From contig SFWW01000007.1 in NCBI GenBank assembly GCA_004559845.1, positions 1 to 22,452 of the forward strand: a stretch of 22,452 bases of DNA, in the 5' to 3' direction. This document shows positions 1 through 9,604 of this stretch, piece by piece. Numbering within the stretch: the first letter of the stretch is position 1; every line of letters begins with the position of its first letter. The DNA is from a bacterium (lineage in GTDB: Bacteria; Bacteroidota; Bacteroidia; Bacteroidales; Muribaculaceae). Under the pieces are notes generated by a model. It was not told the DNA's origin, did no database searches, and saw nothing but the letters and a program-made list of their open reading frames with translations. Both the position numbers and the translations under genes were made by a program.

Positions 1-1164
1 CGATGATTCGGGAGCCGGGATAATGCCTTCGCTTTGTGCAAACATAGTGGCGGCTTTAAAGGTGTCGAGTTGTGGGATGTCGACAGCCGTAATCAAGTCG
101 TCGTGTAGCAATTGACTCACCACTGCGCCTGCGCCGTGGTAGCGCAAGCCGCCGGCATGGATGTGTGCCGGAGAGAAGTTATGCCCCAGCGAGAACATTG
201 GTATCAGCGGCGTGTAGCCGGCTTCATCGCCAAAGTCGTAGCAAAATTTGCCGCGAGTGAGTTTCGGGCAGGATGCCGGTTCGGCTGCAATGAATCGCGT
301 TTGGTGTTCGCCGCTGAAATTGTGGCGCAAGAACGGGAACGAGATGCCCGAGAAATTGCTGCCGCCGCCAAAGCATCCAATCACCACATCGGGATATTCG
401 CCTGCCATTTCCATTTGTTTTTCCGCTTCAAGACCAATCACGGTTTGGTGCAGTGCCACGTGGTTGAGCACCGACCCCAACACATATTTGCAATTGGGCG
501 TGGTCATTGCCAATTCCACAGCTTCGGAGATGGCAGTGCCCAGCGAACCTTGATAGTTGGGGTGCTTGGTGATGATGTCTTTGCCGGCACGCGTCGACAT
601 ACTCGGCGAAGCAATCACCTCCGCGCCGTAGGTTTGCATAATGGAGCGGCGATAGGGCTTTTGGTGATACGAAACCTTCACCATATACACGGCAAGCGCC
701 AAATCGAAGTGCTTGGCAGCGAGCGATAGGGCAGCGCCCCATTGTCCGGCACCGGTTTCGGTAGTGATATTGGTCACGCCTTCTTTTTTGCAATAGTAGG
801 CTTGTGCGATGGCGGAATTTAATTTATGGGAGCCCACCGGACTCACACTTTCATTCTTAAAATAGATGTGTGCCGGCGTATCGAGTAGTTTCTCCAATCC
901 CCGAGCACGCACCAGCGGGGTAGGGCGCCAAATTTTGTACATTTCGCGCACTTCTTCCGGAATTTCAATCCACTTATCGGTGGTGTTTAATTCTTGGTCG
1001 GCACATGCCTTATTGAAAAGCGGGTAAAGGTCTTCGGCTTTCAGAGGCTCTTTGGTGGCAGGGTTGAGCATCGGTTTGGGCTTGTTTGCCATATCTGCCA
1101 CCACATTGTACCATGCTGTGGGAATATCTTTCTCTTGGAGAATAAATTTTTTTGACTCGTCCAT
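1..1164 (-). CDS. trpB: TrpB-like tryptophan synthase beta chain (TrpB2 type), C-terminus cut by window edge
   Basis: PLP enzyme expected to condense indole with L-serine to give L-tryptophan in the cytoplasm. I translated the minus strand from the ATG at 1164-1162; the frame stays open for 388 codons to base 1, so the C-terminus (perhaps 60-70 residues) lies outside. Visible motifs are the PLP lysine in GSHKLNSA (Lys114), the catalytic-Glu motif ETGAGQWG (Glu136) and the phosphate-binding GGGSN (266-270). The N-terminal extension before WRPTPL (79-84) and the overall pattern fit the TrpB2/'TrpB-like' group rather than the TrpB1 that pairs with TrpA; no trpA is seen. It is transcribed divergently from the SusC operon with its own promoter and is probably unrelated to it. 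The family is clear; the TrpB2 assignment is from memory of the group's features. Confidence 0.93.
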   Translation of the reverse strand, partial: MDESKKFILQEKDIPTAWYNVVADMANKPKPMLNPATKEPLKAEDLYPLFNKACADQELNTTDKWIEIPEEVREMYKIWRPTPLVRARGLEKLLDTPAHIYFKNESVSPVGSHKLNSAIAQAYYCKKEGVTNITTETGAGQWGAALSLAAKHFDLALAVYMVKVSYHQKPYRRSIMQTYGAEVIASPSMSTRAGKDIITKHPNYQGSLGTAISEAVELAMTTPNCKYVLGSVLNHVALHQTVIGLEAEKQMEMAGEYPDVVIGCFGGGSNFSGISFPFLRHNFSGEHQTRFIAAEPASCPKLTRGKFCYDFGDEAGYTPLIPMFSLGHNFSPAHIHAGGLRYHGAGAVVSQLLHDDLITAVDIPQLDTFKAATMFAQSEGIIPAPESS

Positions 1165-1206
1165 AATTGTCAGGTTTGGTTAGTGAATAAATATTTATTT
1201 ATGTTG

Positions 1207-1238
1207 CAAATTTATACTATTATTTTGAATTATGCAAG
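1207..1238 (-). promoter_or_regulatory. Putative Bacteroidetes-type promoter of trpB
   Basis: Read on the minus strand, a -7 element TAAATTTG (plus-strand 1214-1207) exactly matches the Bacteroidetes consensus TAnnTTTG. Exactly 20 bases upstream is CTTG (1238-1235), one mismatch from the -33 TTTG. It lies about 43 bases upstream of the trpB ATG. Pattern match only. Confidence 0.6.
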
Positions 1239-1473
1239 AAATCATTGAAAAAAATTCATAACTCCGGTATTTTTTTGCAAATACATTATATATAAATTGA
1301 AATAGAGATTCGGGTCACTTTTAGTCGATGGAAGTGATGAGCGCAATTGAAATATTTTTGAGTGTGTAGATTTTAAGTGGTTATTTTTGATTCGCATATA
1401 CCGAGCACGACATAGAAAAAGTGTTTAAAAATCTTAAATAATGCAAATGTTTTACCTCCAAAGGTTTTTTAAC

Positions 1474-1504
1474 TTTGTGGATTGGTAAAAAAAAGTTTAC
1501 TTTG
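1474..1504 (+). promoter_or_regulatory. Putative promoter of the SusC/SusD operon
   Basis: TTTG at 1474-1477 is followed after 20 bases by TACTTTG (1498-1504; TTACTTTG if read from 1497), close to the TTTG-N19-21-TAnnTTTG housekeeping consensus of Bacteroidetes. It implies a leader of roughly 115 bases before the ATG at 1627. Nothing else recognisable was found in the 1165-1626 gap apart from the trpB promoter, a 5-bp hairpin (1548-1552 with 1557-1561, loop CGCT) and a 10-codon leader ORF. Confidence 0.55.
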
Positions 1505-1534
1505 TAGTTGCTTATTGTATAAATTAACTGACTA

Positions 1535-1567
1535 ATGCGAATAGTATCCACACGCTTGTGGGGTTAA
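1535..1567 (+). other. Possible 10-codon leader ORF in the SusC mRNA leader
   Basis: ATG at 1535 opens a frame MRIVSTRLWG ending at TAA 1565-1567, inside the predicted leader between the promoter and SusC. A small hairpin (CCACA 1548-1552 with TGTGG 1557-1561) overlaps it. A chance short ORF is quite possible; translation is not shown. Confidence 0.15.
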
Positions 1568-1626
1568 TCTTTTCGTAATGATTTAGATTAAAAACTATTT
1601 TAACTATAACTAACAACAAATTAATT

Positions 1627-4600
1627 ATGAGAAAACAGTTATTGCTTCTGTTGTTTTCCATCTTCGCGGTGATGGGCTTTGCCCGCACTGTCACGGGTGT
1701 TGTGAAGCAAGCATCGGACAAAGAGACCATTATTGGCGCCTCAGTTCGCGTGCATGGCACAACACGTGGTGTGACCACCGATATTGACGGAAAATTTCAA
1801 ATTGATGTGCAGAGCAGCGACGTGCTCGACATCACTTATGTGGGTATGAACCCTGTTTCGATTAAGGTGGGCGACCAATCTTTTATCGAAGTGGAGATGA
1901 CCGACAACTCCCAAGTGCTTGGTGAGGTGGTGGTTACTGCAATGGGTCAAACTCAAGAAAAGAAGAAACTGAACTTCGCTGTTCAGAGTTTGAATTCCGA
2001 CCAGGTGACAGCCGGTAATGCGACCAACTTTGCCAACTCACTGCAAGGAAAGGTGGCCGGTTTGCAGGTGTCGTCGGGTGGTGGTTCACCCAACTCCTCT
2101 ACACAGGTGATTATCCGTGCCATTTCATCGGTCAACACTTCACAAAGCAACGAGCCCCTCGTGATTGTGGACGGCGTGCCCGTGCGAGGTGGCGGTACTT
2201 CGTTGGGCGATATCAATGCCAACGATATTGAAAATATGACCGTGCTGAAAGGTGCTGCAGCATCAGCACTTTATGGTCAGGAAGCAGCCAACGGTGTGAT
2301 TATGATTACCACCAAAAGCGGCGCTAAAGACGGTAAAGTGAACGTGAATGCTTCCGCTTCGTTGGAAATCAACAATGCAATGCGTGTGCCCAAATTGCAG
2401 AAAACCTTTATCCCCGGTGTGCGCGGCATGTATAAAGAAAACAGCTCCACCGGCGGTTGGGGTCCGTATATGAGTGAAAACGACAATTATTACGACAACC
2501 TCAGCGGTTTCCTCGGCACCGGATTGCTTCAAAAATACGACTTCTCCGTGTCGGGCGGTAGCGAAAAATTCAATTCTTATGCTTCCATAGCATATACCGA
2601 CAATAAGGGTATCGTGCCAAAAGACTACAAAAAACAATTAACCGTGTTTTTGAAGGGTAACTACAAACCCAGCGAACAAGTGAGCATCCAGCTCTCCACC
2701 AACTTCGTGAACAGCAAGAGCCGCGGATTCGGCAACTCGATGAGCAGTGTGTATGCCTATGGCATCAACAAGGATATGAAAGACTATCAAACCCTTGAAG
2801 GCCACGTGAATTGGGCTGCACGCTACGACCACTGGGACGAGCTCACCGACTTGGAACGCTTGAACTGCGGTCCGTCGATTTACTTTGGCAGATACAACGA
2901 CAAGAGCCAAACGGAAAGCAATCGTATCGTGATTAACGGTCAGCTCACCTATGAGCCCATCAAAGACCTTATCTTCAATGGCAAAATCGGTTACGACAAG
3001 AGCTACAGCACCTACGAAAGCTACACCGTGCCTCGCATCTACGATGGCGACTTGCTCAATCCCGACGACGAAAAGGTGCAAGATGTGTTGGCAAAGAACC
3101 AAAGCCTCTACGGCTCATATTCCTTCCAACCCTCACGTAGCGAACAATTCACCGCTTTGGCAACTGCCACATGGAAAAAGACCTTTGCTGAAGACTTTAA
3201 TTTCAACATCCTCGTGGGTGCTGAATACAAAGAAGTGAGCAGCTATTCCGCCTCCATCTATGGCGAGAACTTCCAGCTTGGTGGTGACTACTACAGCTAC
3301 ATGAACACCGACTTCACCAATGGCGACTTGCTCAAGAGCAATCACCCCACACTCTACCACACTAAATATAATAAGTATGGCTACTTTGGCGAACTCCGCT
3401 TCGACTATAAGGGTGTGGCTCAACTCTCCGTGACCGGTCGTTTGGATGGCTCATCTCGCTTGATTCAAGCCGAAAAATGCCAATACTTCTATCCATCCGT
3501 CACCGGTGGTGTAATCTTCAGCGAACTCTTCCACTTGAGCAACAACTGGTTCTCCTACGGTAAGATTCGCGGCAACTGGGCAAAAGTGGGTAAAGACTGT
3601 CCGTCGTACCTCTTCACCGACACCTACAAGCAATGGGTAACCTTCCCCGATGGCGGCTATGGTGTGGACCCAACCACCTCCCGCGCTATCACATTGGAGC
3701 CCGAAATGGACTCCTCGTGGGAAATCGGTGCCGACTTGCGCTTCTTCAATTCGCGCACACGCTTAGATGTGGCTTACTATTCCACCACCGCCGACAACCA
3801 AATTGTGTCGGTGCGCGTGTCGCCGGCTTCCGGTACTATTCTCCAAACTCGTAACGAAGGTACGGTGCTCAACCACGGTATGGAAATCACCCTTGGTCAG
3901 GACATTGTCAAAAACGAAACCTTCGACTGGACAGCCAACGTGAACTTCTCCTACAACCGCGGTAAGCTCACCTACTTGCCCGAAGGCGTGTCGGAAATCA
4001 ACGCCGGACAATATGGCGATATCTTCTCCGTATCCTATTTGGGCGGTTCCACCACCGGTATCACCGGTAAGGACTATATGCGTGACCCCGATGGCAATGT
4101 GATTTGTAACGACGAAGGTTATCCTATCATCAGCTCCTCGAAGGGTACACTCATCGGTAACCGCGAGCCCGACTTCTTGCTTGGCTTCGGCTCCACCTTC
4201 CGCTACAAAAATGCCAGCCTTTCATTCTTGCTCGACGGCAGATGCGGTGGCGATGTGGTGAATGTAACCGGCCGTAGCCTTATGGGCAACGGTATGGCAC
4301 ACACGCTCGAAAAATATCGCAACCGCGAATACATCTTCGACGGTGTGGTAGCCAATGGCGACGGAACTTATCGCAAAAACACTACCCCCGTGGTGTTTGA
4401 CTACAACTTTATGAGCACCTACTTCTACGCCGTGTCGTCCAACTTCATTGAAGATGGCTCCTACATACGTTTGAGCTATGTGACTTTGAGCTACGATTTC
4501 ACATCCTTGCTGAAAAAAGCATGGCCTGTGAAAGGCTTGAGCGCTACTATCACCGGTCGCAACCTCTTCTTGCTCACCAAGTATTCGGGCAACGATCCTG

Positions 4601-4704
4601 CTGTGCTTGCCTCTACAGGTGGCGGTGCAGGTGGCTCCGGTATCGACAACTACAACGTGCCTTCCACTCGCAGTTTCAACTTCTCACTTAAAGCAACCTT
4701 CTAA
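1627..4704 (+). CDS. SusC/RagA-family TonB-linked outer-membrane transporter
   Basis: Outer-membrane beta-barrel that imports a glycan oligomer using TonB energy, with the SusD-like lipoprotein as its lid. The 1025 residues contain a signal peptide (about 1-20), a carboxypeptidase-D-regulatory-like beta domain (about 21-95, including TVTGVV and the DIDGKF turn), a TonB-box-like LGEVVVTAMG (98-107), then the plug. Plug signatures are LQGKVAGLQV (139-148), EPLVIVDGVPV (176-186) and the SusC hallmark LKGAAASALYG (207-217) followed by ANGVIMITTK. The barrel ends in F1025, as expected for BamA recognition. Length is typical of the family. The start follows an A/T-rich leader without Shine-Dalgarno, normal for Bacteroidetes. 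First gene of a four-gene operon; SusD begins 15 bases after its stop. The substrate cannot be read from the sequence. Confidence 0.97.
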   Translation: MRKQLLLLLFSIFAVMGFARTVTGVVKQASDKETIIGASVRVHGTTRGVTTDIDGKFQIDVQSSDVLDITYVGMNPVSIKVGDQSFIEVEMTDNSQVLGEVVVTAMGQTQEKKKLNFAVQSLNSDQVTAGNATNFANSLQGKVAGLQVSSGGGSPNSSTQVIIRAISSVNTSQSNEPLVIVDGVPVRGGGTSLGDINANDIENMTVLKGAAASALYGQEAANGVIMITTKSGAKDGKVNVNASASLEINNAMRVPKLQKTFIPGVRGMYKENSSTGGWGPYMSENDNYYDNLSGFLGTGLLQKYDFSVSGGSEKFNSYASIAYTDNKGIVPKDYKKQLTVFLKGNYKPSEQVSIQLSTNFVNSKSRGFGNSMSSVYAYGINKDMKDYQTLEGHVNWAARYDHWDELTDLERLNCGPSIYFGRYNDKSQTESNRIVINGQLTYEPIKDLIFNGKIGYDKSYSTYESYTVPRIYDGDLLNPDDEKVQDVLAKNQSLYGSYSFQPSRSEQFTALATATWKKTFAEDFNFNILVGAEYKEVSSYSASIYGENFQLGGDYYSYMNTDFTNGDLLKSNHPTLYHTKYNKYGYFGELRFDYKGVAQLSVTGRLDGSSRLIQAEKCQYFYPSVTGGVIFSELFHLSNNWFSYGKIRGNWAKVGKDCPSYLFTDTYKQWVTFPDGGYGVDPTTSRAITLEPEMDSSWEIGADLRFFNSRTRLDVAYYSTTADNQIVSVRVSPASGTILQTRNEGTVLNHGMEITLGQDIVKNETFDWTANVNFSYNRGKLTYLPEGVSEINAGQYGDIFSVSYLGGSTTGITGKDYMRDPDGNVICNDEGYPIISSSKGTLIGNREPDFLLGFGSTFRYKNASLSFLLDGRCGGDVVNVTGRSLMGNGMAHTLEKYRNREYIFDGVVANGDGTYRKNTTPVVFDYNFMSTYFYAVSSNFIEDGSYIRLSYVTLSYDFTSLLKKAWPVKGLSATITGRNLFLLTKYSGNDPAVLASTGGGAGGSGIDNYNVPSTRSFNFSLKATF

Positions 4705-4719
4705 ACTCAAGCAAAAACT

Positions 4720-6645
4720 ATGAACAAGATAAAATTTATAGCATTATCAGCGTTGGTAGGCTTGGCAACGGTAAGTTGTAAAGACGTTCTCGACGACAAT
4801 GTGAACCCCGACAAGGCGCACGCAATTGATGCCAAAGTGGGACTGCCCACGCTCGTGTTTTATGCTCAGCAAGTGAACTACGACAACGCCGAGTACAACG
4901 CATATTTCTCTCAAATGCTCACCACCACTTCAAAAACCAAGCTCAGCTCCGGCTATTCCTATAAGAGTGAGTGGGAACTTTTGACCATGAACCGTCATCC
5001 ACAATGGCGTCGTCACTTCTACGATATTTGCAAAAACGGGCAAAACCTGATTGCCAACTCCAAGGCCATCAATTCGCCCAACTACGAACTCATTGCGCGC
5101 ACCATTCAATTGATGTCGACCCAGCTCACCACCGATGAATTCGGTGATATGCCTCGCTCGCAAGCGCTGCAATCCAATTCTCCGCAATACGATTCGCAAG
5201 CCTCCATTTATGCTTGGATGTTTCAAGAGGCGGAAGATTTGATAAAAATGTATGAAGACCCCGCTATCGTGAATAGCCCCGACAACCAAAAAATCGGCTT
5301 CGACATCGACCGCGTGTATGGCGGCGACCTCGAGCGCTGGAAAGGTTTGGTGTTGGCAATCAAGGCACGCTTACTCGTGCGCAACCTCCCCAACATCGAC
5401 CGCAGTGCCGCCACATGCCAAAAAATTGTGGATGCTGCCGACGCCGCCATCCGGCAATGGCGTAAAGGCGATTTGCTCTACGGATCGTGGTTTGGCAACG
5501 AACCTCGCTACAACTTCTCCGGCGGTACGGGCGAACAAAGCTGCGTGTGGAGTGTGGCTCAACCCAAAATCAACTCTTGGGAATCTCGTGCCAACCTCTT
5601 GAGCGAAGCCGTGCCATCTAAATTCTTTATGGTCGACTTGCTCGGCTTGGGCAAGCCCGACGATGAAAAACTTTGCGGACAATTTGTGGCAGAAAGTCAA
5701 CACGACGGCTTTGCCAACGACCCTCGCTGCGGCTTGCTAATGATTGCCCGCACGGGTCCCACCTCATCTTCAATTGAAGCTGCAAAGGTGAAAATGAGAT
5801 ATTTGGAAGCCAACATCGGTATGGGCTCCTCGTTTAAGGCTGTAAACTATCCCGATATGTATATGGGTGCATATGCAGGCGCCACCACCGGCTATAATCC
5901 GCTCTTCACCATGGAAGAACTCTACTTCATCAAGGCGGAAGCGCTCTATTGGCTCGGCGAAAAATCGCAAGCCTGCGAACTCGCTAAAGAGGCCACTCAA
6001 TACAATATCCAACGCCATCTCGACTTCTTCTTGACAAAATATCCCAACCCCAACTACAACGCCACCACCGACAACAAATATCCGGGTGATGCATCCTCAA
6101 GTGGCGTGCCGGGATTCCAAGCCAAGCAATGGTGGGATTTGCAAGTGGACGCCTTCCTCAACAACACCGAAGACTACACTGAAAAGGTGATTCGCGGACA
6201 AGTGGTGCGCACCTACAATGTGCACAAAGTAACCGAACGCGGAAATAAACACTGGTTCTTCAATCCCAGCGAATTCTCTTTGAGCGACTTGATGCAACAA
6301 AAATTTATCGCACTCTATCTCCAAGCCGAACAATGGACCGATATGCGTAGGTATCACTATAGCAACAATCGCAACAAATACGGCATTGGCGACAACCAAG
6401 AAATCATTTATCCAACCCTGCGCCGACCCTACAACCTCTACGCAGCCTACTGGATTGATGGCTTAACCGAAGCTCAAAAAGAAAACACGTGGATTCAACG
6501 TATCAACTACGACCCCGAAACTGAAGAAAAATACAATCGCGCAGAACTCGAACGCCTCGGAGCTTACAAAAACTATAAGTGGCTCCAAGAACCAATGATT
6601 TGGGCTAAAGATTATGGCGTGGTGACTTCGCTCACCGGTGAATGA
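4720..6645 (+). CDS. SusD/RagB-like surface lipoprotein (SusD-like_2 type)
   Basis: Glycan-binding lipoprotein that caps the SusC barrel. The signal peptide ends in the lipobox TVSC with Cys20 as the lipidated residue; the following KDVLDD is acidic, compatible with surface export. The segment after it (D.NVNPDKA, about 26-34, then PTLVFYAQQV) resembles the SusD-like_2 branch rather than classical SusD. The C-terminal half has LFTMEELYFIKAEALYWLG, the usual TPR-like helix of the family, and EQWTDMRRYHY near the end. At 641 residues it is long for this branch, so it may carry insertions in the binding face. It follows SusC by 15 bases, which is the expected order. The family is well supported; the sub-branch is from memory. 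Confidence 0.93.
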   Translation: MNKIKFIALSALVGLATVSCKDVLDDNVNPDKAHAIDAKVGLPTLVFYAQQVNYDNAEYNAYFSQMLTTTSKTKLSSGYSYKSEWELLTMNRHPQWRRHFYDICKNGQNLIANSKAINSPNYELIARTIQLMSTQLTTDEFGDMPRSQALQSNSPQYDSQASIYAWMFQEAEDLIKMYEDPAIVNSPDNQKIGFDIDRVYGGDLERWKGLVLAIKARLLVRNLPNIDRSAATCQKIVDAADAAIRQWRKGDLLYGSWFGNEPRYNFSGGTGEQSCVWSVAQPKINSWESRANLLSEAVPSKFFMVDLLGLGKPDDEKLCGQFVAESQHDGFANDPRCGLLMIARTGPTSSSIEAAKVKMRYLEANIGMGSSFKAVNYPDMYMGAYAGATTGYNPLFTMEELYFIKAEALYWLGEKSQACELAKEATQYNIQRHLDFFLTKYPNPNYNATTDNKYPGDASSSGVPGFQAKQWWDLQVDAFLNNTEDYTEKVIRGQVVRTYNVHKVTERGNKHWFFNPSEFSLSDLMQQKFIALYLQAEQWTDMRRYHYSNNRNKYGIGDNQEIIYPTLRRPYNLYAAYWIDGLTEAQKENTWIQRINYDPETEEKYNRAELERLGAYKNYKWLQEPMIWAKDYGVVTSLTGE

Positions 6646-6702
6646 TTTTTTCAGTGATAATGCGTAACAAATAATCATTTTTAAAAAAACAATTATTCGA
6701 TT

Positions 6703-7773
6703 ATGAAAATTTTAAATATTATAGGTGCTTTGGCTTTGGGTGCGTTGCTGCTCACCTCATGTGCCAACCACGACCTTATCGCTGATAGGGGTGAACTCGG
6801 ACAAGTTCTGCCCACCGTCGACTGGGAACAAAGTTCCAAGGTGGTGAAAGCAGGCAATTATGCCGGATTCAAAGCCAAATACTACACCTCGGCAGATCGC
6901 CAAATCAACCACTCTGAAGTGTGGGCACAGGTGAAACGCGAACAAACCGCTTCCGCCACCTCCAAACTCACCACATCTTTGAGCTACAACAAGTCGTATT
7001 CCGTGACCGACACCGTGCGTAGCGCACAAAGCGTGGCAACATTTCCTCATTCAGCAGCAGAATGGGATGGATATGAATTCGTGCTCACCGACTCATTTCC
7101 CACTTCGCGCACACTCGCCCCGGTAACGTGGAAAGTGCCTGCACAATGGGATGCTGAAAAATTCAGCCAATACTATCCCGAAGGTTTCGACACTGAATTT
7201 GTGGACCACATGGTGGAAGCGCTCACCAAGGATAGCACCTACTACAACGACCTCCGCGGCGTGTATATCACCTACGATTTCAAAAAGGAACTCTTCGAGC
7301 AGCTCAATGCCAAATATGGCGTGAACTTCCCTACCGAAACCGAAACCGACAAGAAGAGCGACGCTTGGTTTACACAAGTGAAAAACGCTAAGGGAGAATT
7401 GGTGGACGAAGTTGACCACTACTACTACATTACCGTGGTGAACGAGCAAACCACCTACGTGGAAATTGCCAACCCCGAAGATGCCCCCGAAGGCGTGAAC
7501 GTGTTCCCGGTGTACAAATCGTCGGAATGGCTCTTTAGCCGCTACAGCGACGATACCGGTGGCAAAATCACCACCGTGCGTGCCAAATATATGCCCTATT
7601 GGAAAGACCTCATCAGCACCATCCCATTTGTGGATTGGATTTACGATTCCAGCAATAAGGTCTACAATGTGGACTTCTCACGCTCCTATTATTTGCAACC
7701 CACTTTCCGTGTTTACGACACAGAAGGTAAGGTGGGTGTTACCAGCAACAACGAAGAAATCACACTCAATTAA
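6703..7773 (+). CDS. Unrecognised surface lipoprotein of the SusC/SusD operon
   Basis: No family was recognised. The 356-residue product starts with a lipoprotein signal peptide ending LLTSC (Cys20), so it is predicted to be anchored in the outer membrane. The mature part is acidic and rich in Tyr, Trp, Thr and Ser, with beta-rich stretches (for example DHYYYITVVNEQTTYVEI) and no obvious catalytic motif or repeats. It lies 57 bases after SusD and its stop is 9 bases before the next gene, so it is almost certainly cotranscribed. By position it is where SusE/SusF-type accessory glycan-binding lipoproteins occur, which makes an accessory binding role the best guess; this is inference from context only. 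The TAA is followed in frame by a second TAA. Confidence 0.9.
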   Translation: MKILNIIGALALGALLLTSCANHDLIADRGELGQVLPTVDWEQSSKVVKAGNYAGFKAKYYTSADRQINHSEVWAQVKREQTASATSKLTTSLSYNKSYSVTDTVRSAQSVATFPHSAAEWDGYEFVLTDSFPTSRTLAPVTWKVPAQWDAEKFSQYYPEGFDTEFVDHMVEALTKDSTYYNDLRGVYITYDFKKELFEQLNAKYGVNFPTETETDKKSDAWFTQVKNAKGELVDEVDHYYYITVVNEQTTYVEIANPEDAPEGVNVFPVYKSSEWLFSRYSDDTGGKITTVRAKYMPYWKDLISTIPFVDWIYDSSNKVYNVDFSRSYYLQPTFRVYDTEGKVGVTSNNEEITLN

Positions 7774-7782
7774 TAAGCCGCT

Positions 7783-9501
7783 ATGAAAATGTTAAAGAAT
7801 ATAATGCTCTTGGCCATTACACTGCTGGCTGTGACCTCGTGTGTGGACAAAGAACCGAATTACGGAAACTTCCCTACCAAAGATGTGGACTTCAGCTATC
7901 AAGTGGATGGCGATGAGTATCAACTCGACTTCTATGTGGTGTCGACGGTGCAATTCACCAACACTTCATCCAAAAAAGGTAACGTGACATGGGATTTCGG
8001 CGATGGCAACACCTCTACCGAAAACAACCCCAAGCACAAATACGCCAAGGCGGGCATCTACAATGTGACGCTCAATGTGCAAGGCGTGGGCTCCAAAACC
8101 TATCCCTTGATGATTTACGACATTGCTCCCGTGCTGAGCGTGACCAGCCAATCCGAACCCGTGGTGGTCATCAACGATGTGCAAGTGAACTTGGGCATTG
8201 AATTGCCGAACCCCAACAATTTGATTTGTAAATATGTGTGGAAGTTCCCCGAAGGCACCAAAACTGCCGAAGGCACTGAAATCACTGAATTTGTGGGCTT
8301 CTCTCACGAAGATGGCTCCATCGACAACCCCGGCGCACTGACCTTCAAACACATCGGTTCGCAAAAAATCGAACTCCAAACGTGGTTCGACATCAATGGC
8401 GAAAACCGTAGACTTGAAGATTCTTACGTGAATGTGCAGGTGGGTACCACCGATCCTTGCCCCACGCTGTATTATGCAGAATTGGGTGGCAACATCAAGG
8501 CCTACAAATTGGTGGATATGTCGAAACTGCCAAAGGGTACCAAAAACCGGCCTTTCGATATGGGTGTGAACTCCGGCAATATGCCCACCCAATTGGTGTT
8601 TGCCAGCGAAACCACCGGTTCTGAAGGCGTGCAACAAGACAATGTGTTTATCCTCGACTGCGGAAAGCAATACTACTATGTGAACGACGAAGAAAACTGT
8701 CTCGGCGACGGTAAAATCAGCGTGATGAGCGCTGATGGCTCGAACGTGAACATTATGATTACCAATGTGGGTGGTCAGGCGTTCAACGACCCCTTCCAGG
8801 GTTGCACCGACGGCACTTACCTCTACTATACCGACCGTAACACCGGTATTCGCCAAATTCCGCTGAACACCCGCGGCGCTCGCGAAACCACCAACTTCAA
8901 CAGCACTGCAGGCTACTTCGTGGTCAACAACCAACTCGCTTATTATGGCAATGGTTTGGCGTATGGCGCTATCCACACCGGTTTGTATCTCGACAAGAAC
9001 AATATGTTCTGGTGGGGTAAAAACTACTCAGGCAATGGTATATTTAGATTCAAAACTTCCGATATCGGCAAAACCGGTCCGAAGGTGCCTTATCCCATCG
9101 TGCTCCCCACCACTCAACCTCGCGCATTTACCCTCGACGAAGAATTGGGTAAACTCTATGTGTGGATGACTATGGGCACCACTCCGGGTGTAGGCTTCTG
9201 CGAATACGATATTCCAGCCACCGACCAAACAGTGGAATACGACAAATACAATAAGTACATCAATATGGAAGCCGACCCCATCAACACAACCGCTTCCGAA
9301 GGTGTGTACACCACCCAATTTGCCATCGACCCCTACACCCATTATGTGTACTTCGGCTTCCGTGCCTCTTCGGGTGAAAAGAATTATGCTACCGGATTGA
9401 TGTACTACGACCCCACAACCAAAACGGTGAACAAATATATGGACAACACCGACAAGATTCTTGGCATTTGCATCAACCCACGCAAAACAGCATTGTTCTA
9501 A
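7783..9501 (+). CDS. PKD-domain surface lipoprotein with probable beta-propeller C-terminal part
   Basis: Predicted outer-membrane lipoprotein: signal peptide with lipobox VTSC (Cys20) followed by VDKEPN. Residues about 33-112 form a PKD domain, with the diagnostic WDFGDGNTS (70-78), then HKYAKAGIYNVTL. About 115-220 looks like a second beta-sandwich. From about 225 to the end, repeated aromatic-rich strands (YYAELGGNIKAYKL, TYLYYTDRNTGIRQIPL, YNKYINM, YVYFGF) suggest a beta-propeller fold. PKD-containing lipoproteins are frequent last genes of SusC/SusD operons and are thought to bind glycan at the cell surface. It starts 9 bases after the previous stop, and a strong terminator begins 36 bases after its own stop. 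PKD is well supported; the propeller is inferred from the strand pattern. Confidence 0.93.
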   Translation: MKMLKNIMLLAITLLAVTSCVDKEPNYGNFPTKDVDFSYQVDGDEYQLDFYVVSTVQFTNTSSKKGNVTWDFGDGNTSTENNPKHKYAKAGIYNVTLNVQGVGSKTYPLMIYDIAPVLSVTSQSEPVVVINDVQVNLGIELPNPNNLICKYVWKFPEGTKTAEGTEITEFVGFSHEDGSIDNPGALTFKHIGSQKIELQTWFDINGENRRLEDSYVNVQVGTTDPCPTLYYAELGGNIKAYKLVDMSKLPKGTKNRPFDMGVNSGNMPTQLVFASETTGSEGVQQDNVFILDCGKQYYYVNDEENCLGDGKISVMSADGSNVNIMITNVGGQAFNDPFQGCTDGTYLYYTDRNTGIRQIPLNTRGARETTNFNSTAGYFVVNNQLAYYGNGLAYGAIHTGLYLDKNNMFWWGKNYSGNGIFRFKTSDIGKTGPKVPYPIVLPTTQPRAFTLDEELGKLYVWMTMGTTPGVGFCEYDIPATDQTVEYDKYNKYINMEADPINTTASEGVYTTQFAIDPYTHYVYFGFRASSGEKNYATGLMYYDPTTKTVNKYMDNTDKILGICINPRKTALF

Positions 9502-9537
9502 TCCCTCTGACTATTTTAGACAATAGATATATGTGGT

Positions 9538-9581
9538 AGCAGGGGCGCCAATCCATCACGAAGTGCGCCCCTGCTTTTTTT
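9538..9581 (+). terminator. Rho-independent terminator after the four-gene SusC operon
   Basis: A perfect 11-bp inverted repeat (AGCAGGGGCGC 9538-9548 with GCGCCCCTGCT 9565-9575), 16-base loop, immediately followed by a T run (9575-9581). It ends only 23 bases before the next ATG at 9605, and no convincing promoter lies between the hairpin and that ATG. It may act as a partial terminator that sets the level of the downstream gene. Confidence 0.9.
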
Positions 9582-9604
9582 CTTTCAAACCAAAAGATTT
9601 AGAT

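Noticed and set aside
112..729. A 205-codon open frame on the plus strand
   Set aside because: It lies antisense to the clear TrpB-like coding sequence, has no recognisable protein features and no promoter; it is a shadow frame of a GC-rich gene.
6641..6678. Inverted AATGATT/AATCATT sequence after SusD as a terminator
   Set aside because: Only 7 A/T-rich pairs with a long loop; too weak, and the next gene appears to belong to the same operon.
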